This document shows, one piece after another, positions 53,451 through 64,000 of a DNA stretch of 64,000 nt (positions within the stretch are counted from its first letter, which is position 1; each line of letters starts with the position of its first letter). The notes below the pieces were generated by a model that did no database searches, was not told where the DNA came from, and was given only the letters and a program-made list of their open reading frames with translations. A program made the position numbers and the translations under genes. The stretch is from Warburgia ugandensis. Taxonomy: Eukaryota; Streptophyta; Magnoliopsida; Canellales; Canellaceae. The stretch lies in assembly GCA_035236585.1 (NCBI GenBank), contig CP141135.1:6606001-6670000 (forward strand). Direction: 5' to 3'.

Positions 53451-56400
53451 TGTAACACCCCGAATTTTTAAGACAATTTTTTTTTTAATGGCAATTTAAA
53501 TAAGAGCATTTGGGATCCCATGAGAAAAGATTTATTTAACATTTTACTAAACCTATCTTAAAACTCCGGGTGTTAATTTTTCCTTTCTCAAAATGACGTA
53601 CACGTAATTTAAACATAAATAAATAATCCGCGTATAAATCAACGTCAAATAAATAGGCGCCTTTATTTTAAATCAAATAAACATCCAAAAGACAATAATA
53701 ATATGGCCCAGGGTCTATCCATCATAACATCCCATATAAATGTCCAATATATGTCCAAAGATCTAAATCACATCCAAATATAAAGTATGCAGTCCATAAT
53801 AAAATTCAAATGATAATCCACTCTAATGACTCACATTACTTTCTAAAACTATAGGGAAACTAGTCTTCAGCAGCTCTCAAGGTTTATCAACCGCTTTTCC
53901 TTTCCTGGTGTCGCGCTCGAGATCTAATGCATTGCAAAACAAAGCAATGCCTCAGCAAGCTATCGCTTGTGTAGGTACATAGACAATTAATGTAATAAAT
54001 GCAAGAAATAATGAACAGCATTGATGAAAAGTCTTCATTTATGGAAATAGTGATATCATAATGCCATGTTCAAATAAATGCCAATTTATTCCAAATGCTA
54101 AAACATGAAGTTCACTGAGTTAAAACATGACATGAATCAATAACATGGAGCATACAACAAGAATAAGGGCACCCTAAGGTAATGGGTCCCACCACATCGC
54201 ACTAACATCCCTGATCAGGAGTACACATAGTCAACCTCTAAGTGTCGTCACACCCAGGCATACCATCTATAACCATGCTCATCATACATGCACACATAAC
54301 AAGAATATGGGTCATCATCTTTGCAGTTGGCAACCCTCCATGGGTATCAACCACCGCCGCTCCCCGTTGACACCATAACGGGAGACTTAACGTCTGTCCC
54401 CATGGAAAGGCTCGGGCCAGAGTGTGGACTATCCATGTTACCAAACCCCTACCGAATGCCATCTATGGGCAGGTGTCTATCATATCACAAACTCATCACA
54501 TCATAATCTCGGAAGGTGGGTGGCCGGCCCTATCCCTCCTAGCATGACGCCCACCGGCGAGAGCACCGTCATCAAATATAAAACACGGAAATCATATGTA
54601 TATGCTAAAACTCAAGAGCACTTATAGCTTGAAATCCCCAAGACATGCCCCTCATCCTAGGGTTAGCCCATAAAAGGACCAGCTACTAAGCCTCTATACT
54701 CATTTCCATGTAAATCCATGCATTTTCTATATATATAATAAGAAATAAATCTCTAATTAAGCATAACTAATTAACATCATGCTTGTAAAAGCATTTTAAA
54801 TAAGTTTATTCAGTAAAAGAATTTAATTTGGAATGACCATCCTGTACGCAATGTCGCATGAAATCCATGGTAAATAAAAATCGCAATTTAAAACACAATC
54901 ACACATGATGCTATGTTTAAACATGGTTTAAAATCAAGGCAAAACATTAGTTGTCGTCACCTACCTCAGTGTGAGACCACTGGCCTGCTAATAACTCCCT
55001 TTAATTGATATATTCAAGTGCACCTGTACATGTCACATCACTATTTTAAAATTTTTCTAAATAAAAAGTGGTCATTTCTAAGTTTTTAAGTTAAAACTAG
55101 GTCCGCGTCGTCAATACGGTCACAACGCCTCTTTCGGATCGTGATTTGGACCTCTCTAGCTCCCAAAAATCAAGTTTTAGTGAAAACTACCCTCAAATGG
55201 GGCCTGCCGGACCACCATAAGGTGGTTTAAACCGGCGGCGCCTCTTTTCCGCCGGTTTACACCGGCGTACTCTGGCGCACGAAGACGCACGGCGTCGCAG
55301 ACGCCGCACGGGACGCGCGCCGTGCTTCTTCGGCACCGTGACGCACGCGCGCGTGCGTCACGGTCGCCAGGACGCGCCGCGTCCCGGTCCCACCGCACCT
55401 GCCAACTGCAGGGCGTCCGCGCGCGCGCCGCTGCGCACGCGTGCGACGCCGACGTCATCCGACGTCGTCCCTGGTGCGTCCCGCTGTGCGTCATGGCGTC
55501 AGCGCCAGGGCGCCGATGCCGTTGACGACGCCGGAGAAGACGACCGGATTCCGGTCGCCTCCGGCGAAGCTCTGAGCTCCGTTTTGCGTGATTTTTGCAC
55601 CATTTTCTTCAGAATTCTCTCTAGAATCCATTTATGCCCTCCTTTTGCACTAATTTTCCCAAAAACCATGGTTTTTAAACGATTTTTCCCAAGTTCCTAA
55701 AAACCTCTCTAGGTACTGGTTTTTGAGTTTTCTGGGCAATTCCACCGTTGGATCACTCCCAAATTTAAAGGGTATGCTCTTGGGTCTCTTGTGCACTAGT
55801 TGGACGGTGCGATTTTCAAACGGACAAGGTTTGATCCGTGAAATCACACTCCAACAGTAGCGTGCACAAAGTTCCTAAAAATCTAATTTTTTTCCAAAAT
55901 TTTTAAACGTTTTCCTAATTAATTTCCTAATTAATAAATACAGAAAAACATAGGTTTTGAGGCTTACCTTGCACCTGGCCGGAGTTGCTCGTGTTGCCGG
56001 GGCTCCACTCGCCGAAAAATTCAAGTTTTTACAGATCTAGGGTTTTGCGTAGCATTCATAGAAAACGCTCAAAGTGGAGCGTTTTGGCTCCTAGAGGAGC
56101 ATAGATATAGGGTTTTAGAGTCTTGGGGAAGAGAAACTCTTCCCCACACGTCTCTTCCCACGTCTTTCCGGCGATTTCGCCGGACTGGTAGAGACGTGTG
56201 TAGACAGGGGTGCCGTTATCAATTTGGACCCCTGTGTAACACGTTTCTGTCAAAAGACCATTTTGCCCTTACAACTTTGACGGCTCATAACTCCCTCGTT
56301 TGAGCTCCGTTTTTCACGCTCTTGGTGGCGTTGGATTCGTATCGACGAGCACTTTCTAATTATTATGTTTTCAGGAAATAATTTCATCCATAAATTTTTA

Positions 56401-56454
56401 TTTTAATTTATTTAATAATTTCCTATTTTTATCTTTAAAATTAAGGATATTACA
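53451..56454 (+). mobile_element. Solo LTR (large family), inserted in the Copia-2 LTR
   Basis: 3,004 bp, TGTAACACCCCG...AAGGATATTACA, flanked by CCGCC (53446-53450) and CTGCC (56455-56459), a 5-bp duplication with one change. Shares landmarks with 4381-12464 and a GC-rich core at 55180-55580 that holds a perfect 30-bp palindrome (55335-55364). Younger than Copia-2. ORFs on both strands in the GC-rich core are compositional. Confidence 0.87.
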
Positions 56455-56561
56455 CTGCCACAGTTGAAATCAGCAGCAGCTGATTGCGGCGCCGCCATGG
56501 TTGAAGTCAGTGGCAGCCTGAAAATGGGGCTGGACCAACAATCACTAATGAATTTGACCAG

Positions 56562-56698
56562 GGGGAGTCCAGCGACTTTCTTGGAGCCTAAGGCTTAAGA
56601 TTGCCATAGATGCAGCTTGGGGCCTTGCTTTCTTACACACATCAGAGACGCAAATTATATTTCGTGATTTCAAAGCAGCAAACATCTTGCTTGATTCG
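56562..56698 (+). CDS. RLCK gene A exon 4 (own copy)
   Basis: 137 nt, two codons more than gene [31 protein letters not shown] and [15 protein letters not shown]: catalytic Asp present, Arg of AARG changed to Trp and Gly of AIGAA to Asp. Acceptor TTTGACCAG, donor GTAAAA. Confidence 0.85.
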
Positions 56699-56797
56699 GT
56701 AAAATCTGGAAATCTGAAACTCAATTCTCTGACAAACACAAGAAAAAGGCTCGTATACTTCAATTCATTAATATAAATCCATATCTTTTTTCTACAG

Positions 56798-56921
56798 AGT
56801 TACAATGCAAAGCTTTCGGATTTTGGGTTGGCAAAGTATGGCCCAGTGGATGGGGATACTCATGTCACTGCCTCAGTAATGGGTACACGTGGATATGCAA
56901 CTCCAGAGTATATTGCAACAG
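56798..56921 (+). CDS. RLCK gene A exon 5 (own copy)
   Basis: [40 protein letters not shown] and TG: DFG and APE (here TPE) visible, open. Acceptor TTTCTACAG, donor GTACTA. Confidence 0.87.
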
Positions 56922-58098
56922 GTACTAGGTTTGCTTGTTCCTTTAGGGTCTCTTTTGGCATAGAAATAGCAGTCCGTATTTAGTTATCAATGGGTCACGA
57001 TTTTCGTCCCTACTGTATGCAGTGTTAAAATATGATAACATTTAACAAGTATCTCTAGGCCTACTTTATCTATGTTTGAATAATTGTGCTTGTGTTTTAG
57101 ATATGGTAATAGAAACAGAAAAAATCATTATCCATGGACAATTTACCTATGTTTCAGGGCTGTTTTAGAGAGATAGTATGATGATGTTTGCTAAATATTG
57201 GAGCATATGATATAGCTGGCTAAAGTGCAAGTAGAGCCTAGTATTTGAGTAAAGGTCTTCTAGCGCAGCAGCACAAGGAGTCTCTCTCCTGGGTGACCAC
57301 TGCTCGAGGCTGCTCATGGATCTGTGTTCAACATCCAGAAAAAATGAAAAAAAAGAGACCCGTCTCAGGTGGTCCATGCTCTAACATACTTTTTCAGTGG
57401 GTTATCCTAGCCCTTGTTCTAGTAAGTTGTATATAGATGGCAAAACTGTTTTGCCATCCATTTTTAGAGCTCAAAAAAGAGGGAGAAGGAAAAGGGTTTT
57501 AATTATCTAATGGATGAGAAATTGGGGCTTGGCTTGTCTCAGGAAGGACTTAGTTAAGAGGTGAATGGTTTGGACCATCCGCAAAATGAGCCCTGCCTGT
57601 ACCTTTAGCTCTCCAGACCATTAATCTGGAGGACCTCACTAGCGTGGTTGATGGATGCTACCAATCTCAAACGAGAGCTGTAAGTATGATTTTCGTGCAT
57701 AAGTTGGTGAATGGGATTGGACGAACTGCTTGATCCCACTCTAACACCCCGTGAGGGTTGCTAAGCAGTGCTGTTTTGTTTCACTGAGATTCTTCCTACT
57801 CCCAAGTTGATTGCATAGAGTTTTGTCCATGAACCTGCTGTTTCGTCTAGTTTCATTCCACCAGTTGTGGAAGTTGTCTTTCTTCATTCCATTTTCTTGA
57901 AATTGCAGGGTCAATGGGTCATTCCTTTTTCCTTGGCTGAGATATTGCTTTGATTTTCTATTTGTCAATGTCAGAGACTAAAATGTCAAAAGATCTTCAA
58001 TAAACATGTGAACAGCAGACATTTTTCGTATATTATTATAGCTACAGTTTCTGCAGCTACTGCTAGGCCCCTTTGACAAATATGTCCTCATTGAGCAG
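56922..58098 (+). other. Gene A intron 5
   Basis: Noncoding, corresponds to 21955-22946 of gene B with patchy similarity. A perfect 11-bp-arm palindrome (GATGGCAAAAC/GTTTTGCCATC, one-base loop) is at 57436-57458. Confidence 0.7.
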
Positions 58099-58472
58099 GC
58101 CATCTATACGTGCAAAGTGATGTATATGGTTTTGGAGTTACGTTGCTGGAGATGTTGACCAGACTCTGAGTACTGGACGAAAGAAGACCCAGCGAGAAAC
58201 AGAATCTGGTGGACTGGATGAAACCATTGCTGTCCCAGAAGAAAAAGCTCCATCTTATCACGGACCCATGGCTTGGAGACCAATATCCGGCCAAAGCTGC
58301 ATTTTGTGCTTCTCAGCTCATACATTCTTGTCTGCAGTCTGATCCGAGAAGCCGACCATCCATGAAAGAGGTGGTGAAGACTCTAGAGCATATCGAAACC
58401 ATCAGCGATATGCCAAAGGAAACCAATGCACCTTCTGCTCCTTGTGACGGCCATAAGCAGAACCTCCGCTAA
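58099..58472 (+). pseudogene. RLCK gene A exon 6 with premature stop
   Basis: Starts [20 protein letters not shown], then R-L and TGA at 58167-58169 where gene B has CGA (LRALD). After the stop the same frame is open to TAA at 58470-58472: [49 protein letters not shown]. The single nonsense change removes most of the C-lobe. No frameshift, so decay looks recent or the exon is under weak constraint. Confidence 0.88.
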
Positions 58473-58825
58473 CAACATGGAGATTGACGTGAACGGTTCA
58501 TGAGCTCATGCCCATCAGTTTTCTCCAAGAGATGAAGATGACCAGGGCTAAGATTTACTTCGCTGATGGACTGTCCACAGTTGTTCAATTATTTGTCATT
58601 TATTGACTGGTTATGATCTGTATTGGAGGGATTCGTTATGGTATTTGGCTGTAATTTTTTTTTTTTTGCCCTTTTGGAAATGCACAGGTGTGAATTTTGT
58701 ACATTATGGATCGATGGTGAAATTTTCACAGAAAATGGTATGAAAAACATATGTATAGTTTGATCTTATATATTATGTGAGCTTTATTGATCTTCACGGT
58801 TATGCTGAAATCTTTAACATTCAAA

Positions 58826-58945
58826 AGATCTTAACAAAATCATCTTCAACTTCTTCAAAAAGATATTATTATTGGCAGGCACCTGGCACAAAATCCTCCT
58901 TTTTCTTAATTCAAGCTTGCTACCGGCATTGGTGGCGTTATAAGA
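58826..58945 (-). mobile_element. Orphan RTE LINE 5'-end fragment
   Basis: AACAAAATCATCTTCAACTT followed by GGCAGGCACCTGGC, TCCTCCTTTTTCTTAATTCA and CCGGCATTGG matches the 5'-terminal 120 bp of LINE-2 (36400-36492) with no LINE body beside it. Confidence 0.75.
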
Positions 58946-59448
58946 TAACTCATTTATGAGAGAAAATCTAGACCGCTCTTCTCTAAAAGCATTCTTCAAT
59001 TTTGCTTGAAAGTGGCTCACCATTGGATGAGTAGACCCATTCATTTCATTGTTCCATTATTAGATCTCTAATAAGCAACTATGATTGAACGACTCTAGCA
59101 TTAAAAAAATGTGTTTGAGAGTTGAATTTAGGCCGTTATTTATATGAAGTTTCTAACATCTATTTCTTGTGCAATAAATAGTTGAACTTTTTAGAATATG
59201 TTACTATCCAATCTACATGATATTTGGACAACTTGATATCTAAGACCGGAGTAACAGGTGAACAGACTTGAACATTTAAAAATAGGCCTTCTCGTGCAAA
59301 AATAAAGGGCACTTTCAAGGATGTACCCGTTAGAGCCTTCACCCTAGCATTTCTCTTTTTATGATAGCTATTAATGTATTTTCAGAACTTAAAGTCTCTC
59401 CCACTCTACTTAATAATAAAGTCAATAATTATAATTTCTTAAGAAAGA

Positions 59449-59450
<2 letters not shown>

Positions 59451-59524
<74 letters not shown>
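59451..59524. repeat. (CT)n microsatellite
   Basis: About 37 uninterrupted CT units, the longest simple repeat in the window. Confidence 0.95.
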
Positions 59525-59527
<3 letters not shown>

Positions 59528-60480
59528 GGCCTGCCTACAATTGGATGGGCATGTGATCGCGCGGATTATCCCTTATAAAATGTCTTTCTGATTATTCCAA
59601 TCTCTTAATTGCACTAGGGAGGGTTGGCAAATTTGCAGTCTTACACTTAACCAAAGTTGTTCTATCGCCCAATGCGGCATAACCCCCTTCCAATGTGAAA
59701 GCTTTCTCTCCAATCTTCTAAACTCAGGGTCTAATGGCATGGAAGCATATGCAGAATCCAAGACAAAAGATTGGTTGAATTAAAACGTCTTGTTTTATTT
59801 GTTATTATTAATTTTTTTCTGTTTCATTCAACAAAATAAATAAAATAAGTTTCCCAAACACGCACCCGCCGTTCACAAGCAGCGTTTTTTGCAATTTTTT
59901 CTAGTATGCATTATTTGCCTTCGGTTGATGAAAACAATCTTAGGGAAAATGACGGGCCCTCTTTGAATAATCTGAATCGTTCATCTGATTTCTTTCACCT
60001 TTTGACATCTTATACTCCAAAGCGCGTGTAGATGGGACGAATGTATCACCTCAAAAACTTAAACGTTAGAAAACTGAAGGCCAAAAACGGGATTTACAGT
60101 CAACAACTAAAGTCGCAGCTTTTACGATTGCTAGAATTATCCAGTCGTCTTGCTACTTGGTTCACTGGTTATCTAAATGAAAGAAAATGAACGGGTAAGA
60201 TCACGCAAAGGTGGGTCCGTTCTCTTCGTTTTAGCGTTTGCTTCTTCAGAACCTCGATAAGTAACCAAAAGGAAAATGCTTTTCGGACGCTGGAAAGGAT
60301 TTTACTTAGCTGGGGCTCTCTTTTAAATAATCTGATCAAACAAACTTCATAACCGTTGGATAATTTGAACCATGCCGTTTTCTGTTTTTAAATCATATGT
60401 CCATTAAAAATTTTAACTATAAAGTTTAGTAGCTACAAGCCTTGGATGGACGTGAAATTTTGCGCAACAGTTTACACACA

Positions 60481-60611
60481 GGGCAGCTCTGGTGCACGAA
60501 GGGTTTAGGGAAGAGGGAGACCACAAAAGTCAACAGTGTACTGTCTTATCTTGTATTTTAAAAGATGCTATTTTATGCCTTGAACCCAACTCTACTATTG
60601 CGCCAATGCTC
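60481..60611 (-). mobile_element. Degraded Au-like SINE (S5)
   Basis: GGGCAGCTCTGGTGCACGAA at one end and TTGCGCCAATGC at the other, with internal deletions and a recognisable TTGAACCCAA box. Confidence 0.75.
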
Positions 60612-60752
60612 ATAATGATACCGGCTGAATATGGATAAAAAGCGAGGTCAAAATCCAGTTCGATTTAGGAGAAAAGATCCAGGCAGTCCCTTTCACCGAC
60701 AAAGTAGTGATGATAACTTGGTTTTCTACTGTTACAAACTTGGAAGAAGAGA

Positions 60753-61255
60753 TTGAGTTGGTGTTTGTCCATGGGTTTTGCAGTGATAAATTATGGACTA
60801 GAGGATGGTTGGTGTTTCACAAGAGGAACCAATGCAGTTCAGGATAAAGGGAGCAGGAGTCAGCCTATCATTCGAACTTCTTCTCAGCTATCACCGACAG
60901 GGGATACTCCTAGGGAAAATGCAAAATGGGATCTAATAAGGGTAATTAAAGCATCATTAGGAGACTCATTTGAGTTGATAACTGCAAGGATCTCTTAGCT
61001 TATCATCGTGTTTCTCTATACTAGGTAAGTTGGACTTTGGTGCATCCTTCCCCAGTTCTTCCATAATGAACGAAACGCTTATTCTTACTGTGAAAGAGAA
61101 CTGCGATATGGAGGCTTCAGCAAAGCAGACTATGAATGATTTGCACAAAGCCGATTTACTGGGGAATGAAGTAAAGATGTGCTGGAAATGGGAAGCCAGA
61201 AAGCAGCTCTAGATAAAAAAAATTTGAAATTCAAATGCTGGATTAGAGAAGCAAA
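60753..61255 (+). pseudogene. Gene X second copy, 5' part (broken)
   Basis: An open stretch 60753-60998 (ENAKWDLIRVIKASLGDSFE-type sequence) may be an upstream exon. 61030-61212 continues with NETLILTVKENCDMEASAKQ, and the part from ATGGAGGCTTCAGCAAAGCA aligns with window base 1 onward. A frame change makes a stop at 61209 where gene X stays open. Interrupted at 61255 by an LTR element. Family not recognised. Confidence 0.5.
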
Positions 61256-61256
61256 G

Positions 61257-61772
61257 CATCACAGGCTTAGCTTCTCAAACTTCTATGCGGCACTTAGCTT
61301 GGCTTCTCACCCTGTACCAACTAAGAGGAGGAGAACAATTGAAGGGGAGATAGAGAGAACTCTAACTTTATTGTTCAGAATATGCTTACAACTATTGGAT
61401 CTCTACACTAGATACATAACCCCTTTGATGGAGTGTGAATGGTTGATTATGAGATGTCTTACAAATGAAGGAACTCCTCTATTTATAGGTGCTCACCTCC
61501 TTTCCACATCCTCAATGAAAGGTTAGATCATTACAAGTATATGGTTCAATTATCCATTGGAACATTCCTACAAAATATCTAAAGTCTACTACATTTTATA
61601 TCTTAGATATTTTTATGGACACTTGTAGAATTCAAGCCTTCTAGAAACAAGCTTCCTCCATAGACAGTCAATAATGGACTTAAGTCCTTCAGGCCAACTC
61701 CACGAACCAAAAGGGGCCTCTCTTAAAGCCTGTGGGCCTTGGTCATGGATTATATAACAACAATATGTGACA
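61257..61772 (-). repeat. Non-autonomous element, 3' LTR
   Basis: Followed on the plus strand by TTCTCTCTCACC, the complement of a purine tract. Confidence 0.85.
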
Positions 61773-62756
61773 TTCTCTCTCACCTGATAATGTCAACGCC
61801 CTTGTCGACACATCTTTCTTTGTGTCGAAAAATTCGTTGGGTCGCATGTTCTGTTTTTGTGCGACTTGCATCTCTTCCGTTATTGTAGTCCTCTCCTTGT
61901 ACTTCAAAGTTTGATTTGTCGTGTTTAACTTTCACTGCATCCAATTCCATTTTATTTCATGCACCTCTTGCACATTTTCATGAATATTACTAAGCTTCGT
62001 ACCTCTTGCATGTTCCCTTCAAGTCGTTCTCCTCCTGGAGTGTTGTATCACTCTCTTCTTTTGTCATTAGTTGTGGAAACACCTTTGTTGCTGACCATTG
62101 GTTTCCCTTGGGGTTCTTTAGTTGTTAATATCATTATGGTATTTAGGCGTTGCAATGTAATTAACTGTACCGTCTCCATATTTCCTATAGAGTTCTCCCG
62201 TCACAGCACATGTCTCTTCTCGTCCTTGTGTGTAGTAACATCTTTTCTAGCCTCTGGCTTCTCTAGGTTTTCCCGGGCGTCGACATACTCATGGCACTTA
62301 ATTGCACCATCTCCTCACTTGATGCAACTTCTACCCCTTACAGCATGTTGCTTTATATACTTTCTGATCGTGTTAGATTCTCTGTTTACGTTTCTCCTCT
62401 TCCTCCTTGTGTATTGGCATGCCGTGTAGAGCTTTTCTTGTTGATCTTAGGGGTTTCACAAAGGCTTACCATCCTCATGGAGTTTGGTCAGCCCTCCCAC
62501 TTGCACTTAAGCTCTTCCGTTATAGCTTCAAGGGATTCACACCTTGGGTGCTATGCCTCTAACTGAGTGGAGATATTATACATGCTCCATCTTCGCAAAC
62601 ATATGTTTCAAAGATGAGACCGAGATTTTGGACATACCTCTCTTGTTCTTTCAAGCATCTTTACTACAAGTTCCACATTTGAGACATGAGAACTATCTCC
62701 CATCTTCTCCTTACTAGGATGCAAACTTTGGCTCATAACCTTGCTTTGATACCAAT

Positions 62757-63271
62757 TGTTACAGGCTTAGCTTCTCAAACTCTTGTGAGGCATTTAGCTT
62801 AGCTACTCACTCTGCACCAACTAAGTAAGCCTGACTAAAGGAGACTTAGAGAGAACTTTAGCTTTATTATTTTAAAGATGCTTACAACTTTTAGATATCT
62901 ACACTAGATGCACAACCCCTTTGGTCGAGTATGACTGGTTGATTATGAGATGTCTTACATATGATGGAGCCCCTCTATTTATAGGTGCTCACCCCCTTTC
63001 CAACTCCTCAATAGAGGGCTAAGATCATTACAAGTGTATGGTCTAGATTATCCAGTGGAACATTCCTACAAAATATCCAAAGTCTATCACATTCTAGCTC
63101 TTAGATATTTTTATGGACACTCCTAAAATTCGGCTCTTCTAGAAATGGGCTTTCCTCCACAGGCCTTCAATAGTAGACCCAAGTCCCTCAGGCCAAGTCT
63201 ATGAACCAAAAGGGCCATCTCTTAAAGCCTGTGGGCCTTGGTCATGGATTATGTAACAACAATCCGTGACA
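62757..63271 (-). repeat. Non-autonomous element, central (5') LTR
   Basis: Adjacent minus-strand TGGTATCAAAGCAAGG (62738-62754 region) is a near match to the initiator Met-tRNA primer site. A TATAAATA motif on the minus strand lies at 62977-62984. Confidence 0.85.
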
Positions 63272-63635
63272 TTCTCGCCTATCTGATAATGTTGATGCCC
63301 TCTTTGCTACATCTTTCTTGGTGGCAAGAAATTCATTGGGTCACACGTTCCGTGTTGTGCGACTTGCATCTCTCCTGATGTCTTGTGGTCCTCTCCTTGC
63401 ACTTCAAAGTTTAATTTGTCGTGTTTAACTTTCACTGCATCCAATTCCATTTTATTTTGTGCTCCTCTTGCACATTTTCGTGAATATTACTAAGCTTCAT
63501 ACTTTCTAGAAACGGGCTTTTATCCACATGCCTTCAATAATGGACCCAAGTCCCCAAGGCCAAGTTCAAGAACCAAAAGAGGTATCTCCTAAAGCCTGTG
63601 GGCCTTGGTTATGGACTGTGTAACAACAGTCCACA

Positions 63636-64000
63636 GCAAAAGGCAGCTGATGAAAAATTTCGTAATCAAAATCCACCCACCAGGAATGGTGCAATCTATT
63701 TCTTGAATACTGTAGTGATTAGCAACAATCAATCAAAAATATCTTTAGAGTCCATGCTTAGTTAACAACATATCTATTACAGCAGATCCAAAGCTTTCCT
63801 TGTTTACTGAGACTGATCTCAGGTTCAAGTTTTTGTTATCTACAAGCAGAGCGTGCTATAAATATTTTATGAATTTTATGTTTAATATGATCTGCAAGAA
63901 TTGTATCCGTAGACCCAACAAATCTGGTGTTGCATTTGTTTGCTTTTATTGAGGCTGACCTCTATGTTTACTCTTCCACTGAAACTTATCCAATAGTATA
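63636..64000 (+). pseudogene. Gene X second copy, 3' part (broken)
   Basis: Resumes the gene X similarity at AGGCAGCTGATGAAAAATTT (compare 105-125) and continues past the exon end, where the donor is GAATGG in place of GTATGG, so the splice site is lost. The rest aligns with the gene X intron and next-exon region to the window end. Confidence 0.55.

Larger units (their letters stand above)
48188..56540 (-). mobile_element. Copia-2: Ty1/copia retrotransposon (Tork-like), minus strand
   Basis: LTRs begin TGTTGGGGATTTTCAGTCCC and end CTGGACCAACA: 48188-48574, and 53142-53450 continued at 56460-56540 (split by a solo LTR). Primer site for initiator Met-tRNA beside the right LTR, so transcription is leftward. 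Gag, protease, integrase, RT and RNase H are in copia order over about 4.5 kb. The element is much better preserved than Copia-1 but has several stops. It lies in intron 3 of gene A against the gene. I see no exact target duplication (ATTGC and ATCAC). Confidence 0.93.
53142..56540 (-). repeat. Copia-2 5' LTR, split by a solo LTR
   Basis: 53142-53450 and 56460-56540 together match the 3' LTR. The break is in the CCGCC repeat zone. Confidence 0.9.
58473..60480 (+). other. 3' flank of gene A
   Basis: 58495-58800 is UTR-like and aligns with gene B's flank. 58826-58945 is a LINE 5' fragment. 59451-59524 is a CT repeat. 59525-60480 holds no gene that I can support. Confidence 0.6.
61256..63635 (-). 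mobile_element. Non-autonomous LTR element with extra partial LTR
   Basis: Flanked by GCAAA on both sides (61251-61255, 63636-63640). LTR copies at 61257-61772 and 62757-63271 (about 515 bp, TGTTACAGG...GTGACA on the plus strand) enclose about 984 bp without gag or pol. A third, partial LTR (63503-63635) follows a 230-bp copy of the internal 3' part (63272-63502), as in a tandem array joined by LTR recombination with a deletion. Primer site and purine tract show leftward transcription. ORFs inside, such as 61959-62429, lack any family feature. Confidence 0.85.

Noticed and set aside
55177-55700. Overlapping ORFs of 105-120 codons on both strands
   Set aside because: Arise from the GC-rich core of a solo LTR, where stops are rare; Ala/Arg-rich with no conserved motif.
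61959-62429. 156-codon ORF in the non-autonomous LTR element
   Set aside because: On the strand opposite to the element's transcription, hydrophobic low-information protein, no gag or pol feature.

Overview
This is an AT-rich, repeat-dense window from the nuclear genome of a flowering plant. The signs are receptor-like kinase genes with short exons and GT-AG introns, Ty1/copia and Ty3/gypsy LTR retrotransposons primed by initiator-Met tRNA, RTE-clade LINEs with a (GAT)n-like tail, and a tRNA-derived SINE that resembles the angiosperm Au family. The species cannot be named from sequence alone. No rRNA, tRNA, CRISPR or prokaryotic feature is visible. Family assignments come from motif recognition without database searches.

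Layout. 1-820: 3' part of an unrecognised gene (gene X). 822-12464: two large, diverged LTR-like units lying head to head, with a degenerate copia (Copia-1) and a SINE inside. 12989-14170: a kinase exon of the LRK10L/PR5K type. 14613-58472: a receptor-like cytoplasmic kinase of the RLCK-VII (PBS1-like) type, here gene A, swollen by insertions. Exon 2 is at 14613-15007. Intron 2 took a LINE (LINE-1, 17-bp target duplication), which took a gypsy element, which contains a second partial kinase (exons 3-6, here gene B, 20583-23341). Gene A's own exons 3-6 are at 36869-37004, 56562-56698, 56798-56921 and 58099-58472. They are separated by further LINEs, solo LTRs and a second copia (Copia-2), and the last exon has an in-frame stop. 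60753-64000: a broken second copy of gene X, split by a non-autonomous LTR element.

The most notable point is the kinase locus. The gypsy element sits in the gene A intron in the same orientation as the gene and carries intact kinase exons 3-6 with matching splice phases. Splicing 15007 to 20583 would give a complete kinase domain, whereas gene A's own downstream exons are displaced by 21.9 kb and 19.6 kb introns and carry a nonsense codon. An upstream kinase exon also has a strong in-phase donor facing RLCK exon 2, so a two-kinase fusion transcript is possible.

Almost everything else is mobile DNA. At least four LTR units of about 2.6-3.0 kb or more belong to one loose family (TGTRAC/TGTGAC starts, TTACA ends); three have recognisable 5-bp target duplications and no internal region, so they look like solo LTRs. 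There are four RTE LINE copies plus fragments, five Au-like SINEs, one chromodomain gypsy, two copia elements and one small non-autonomous LTR element.
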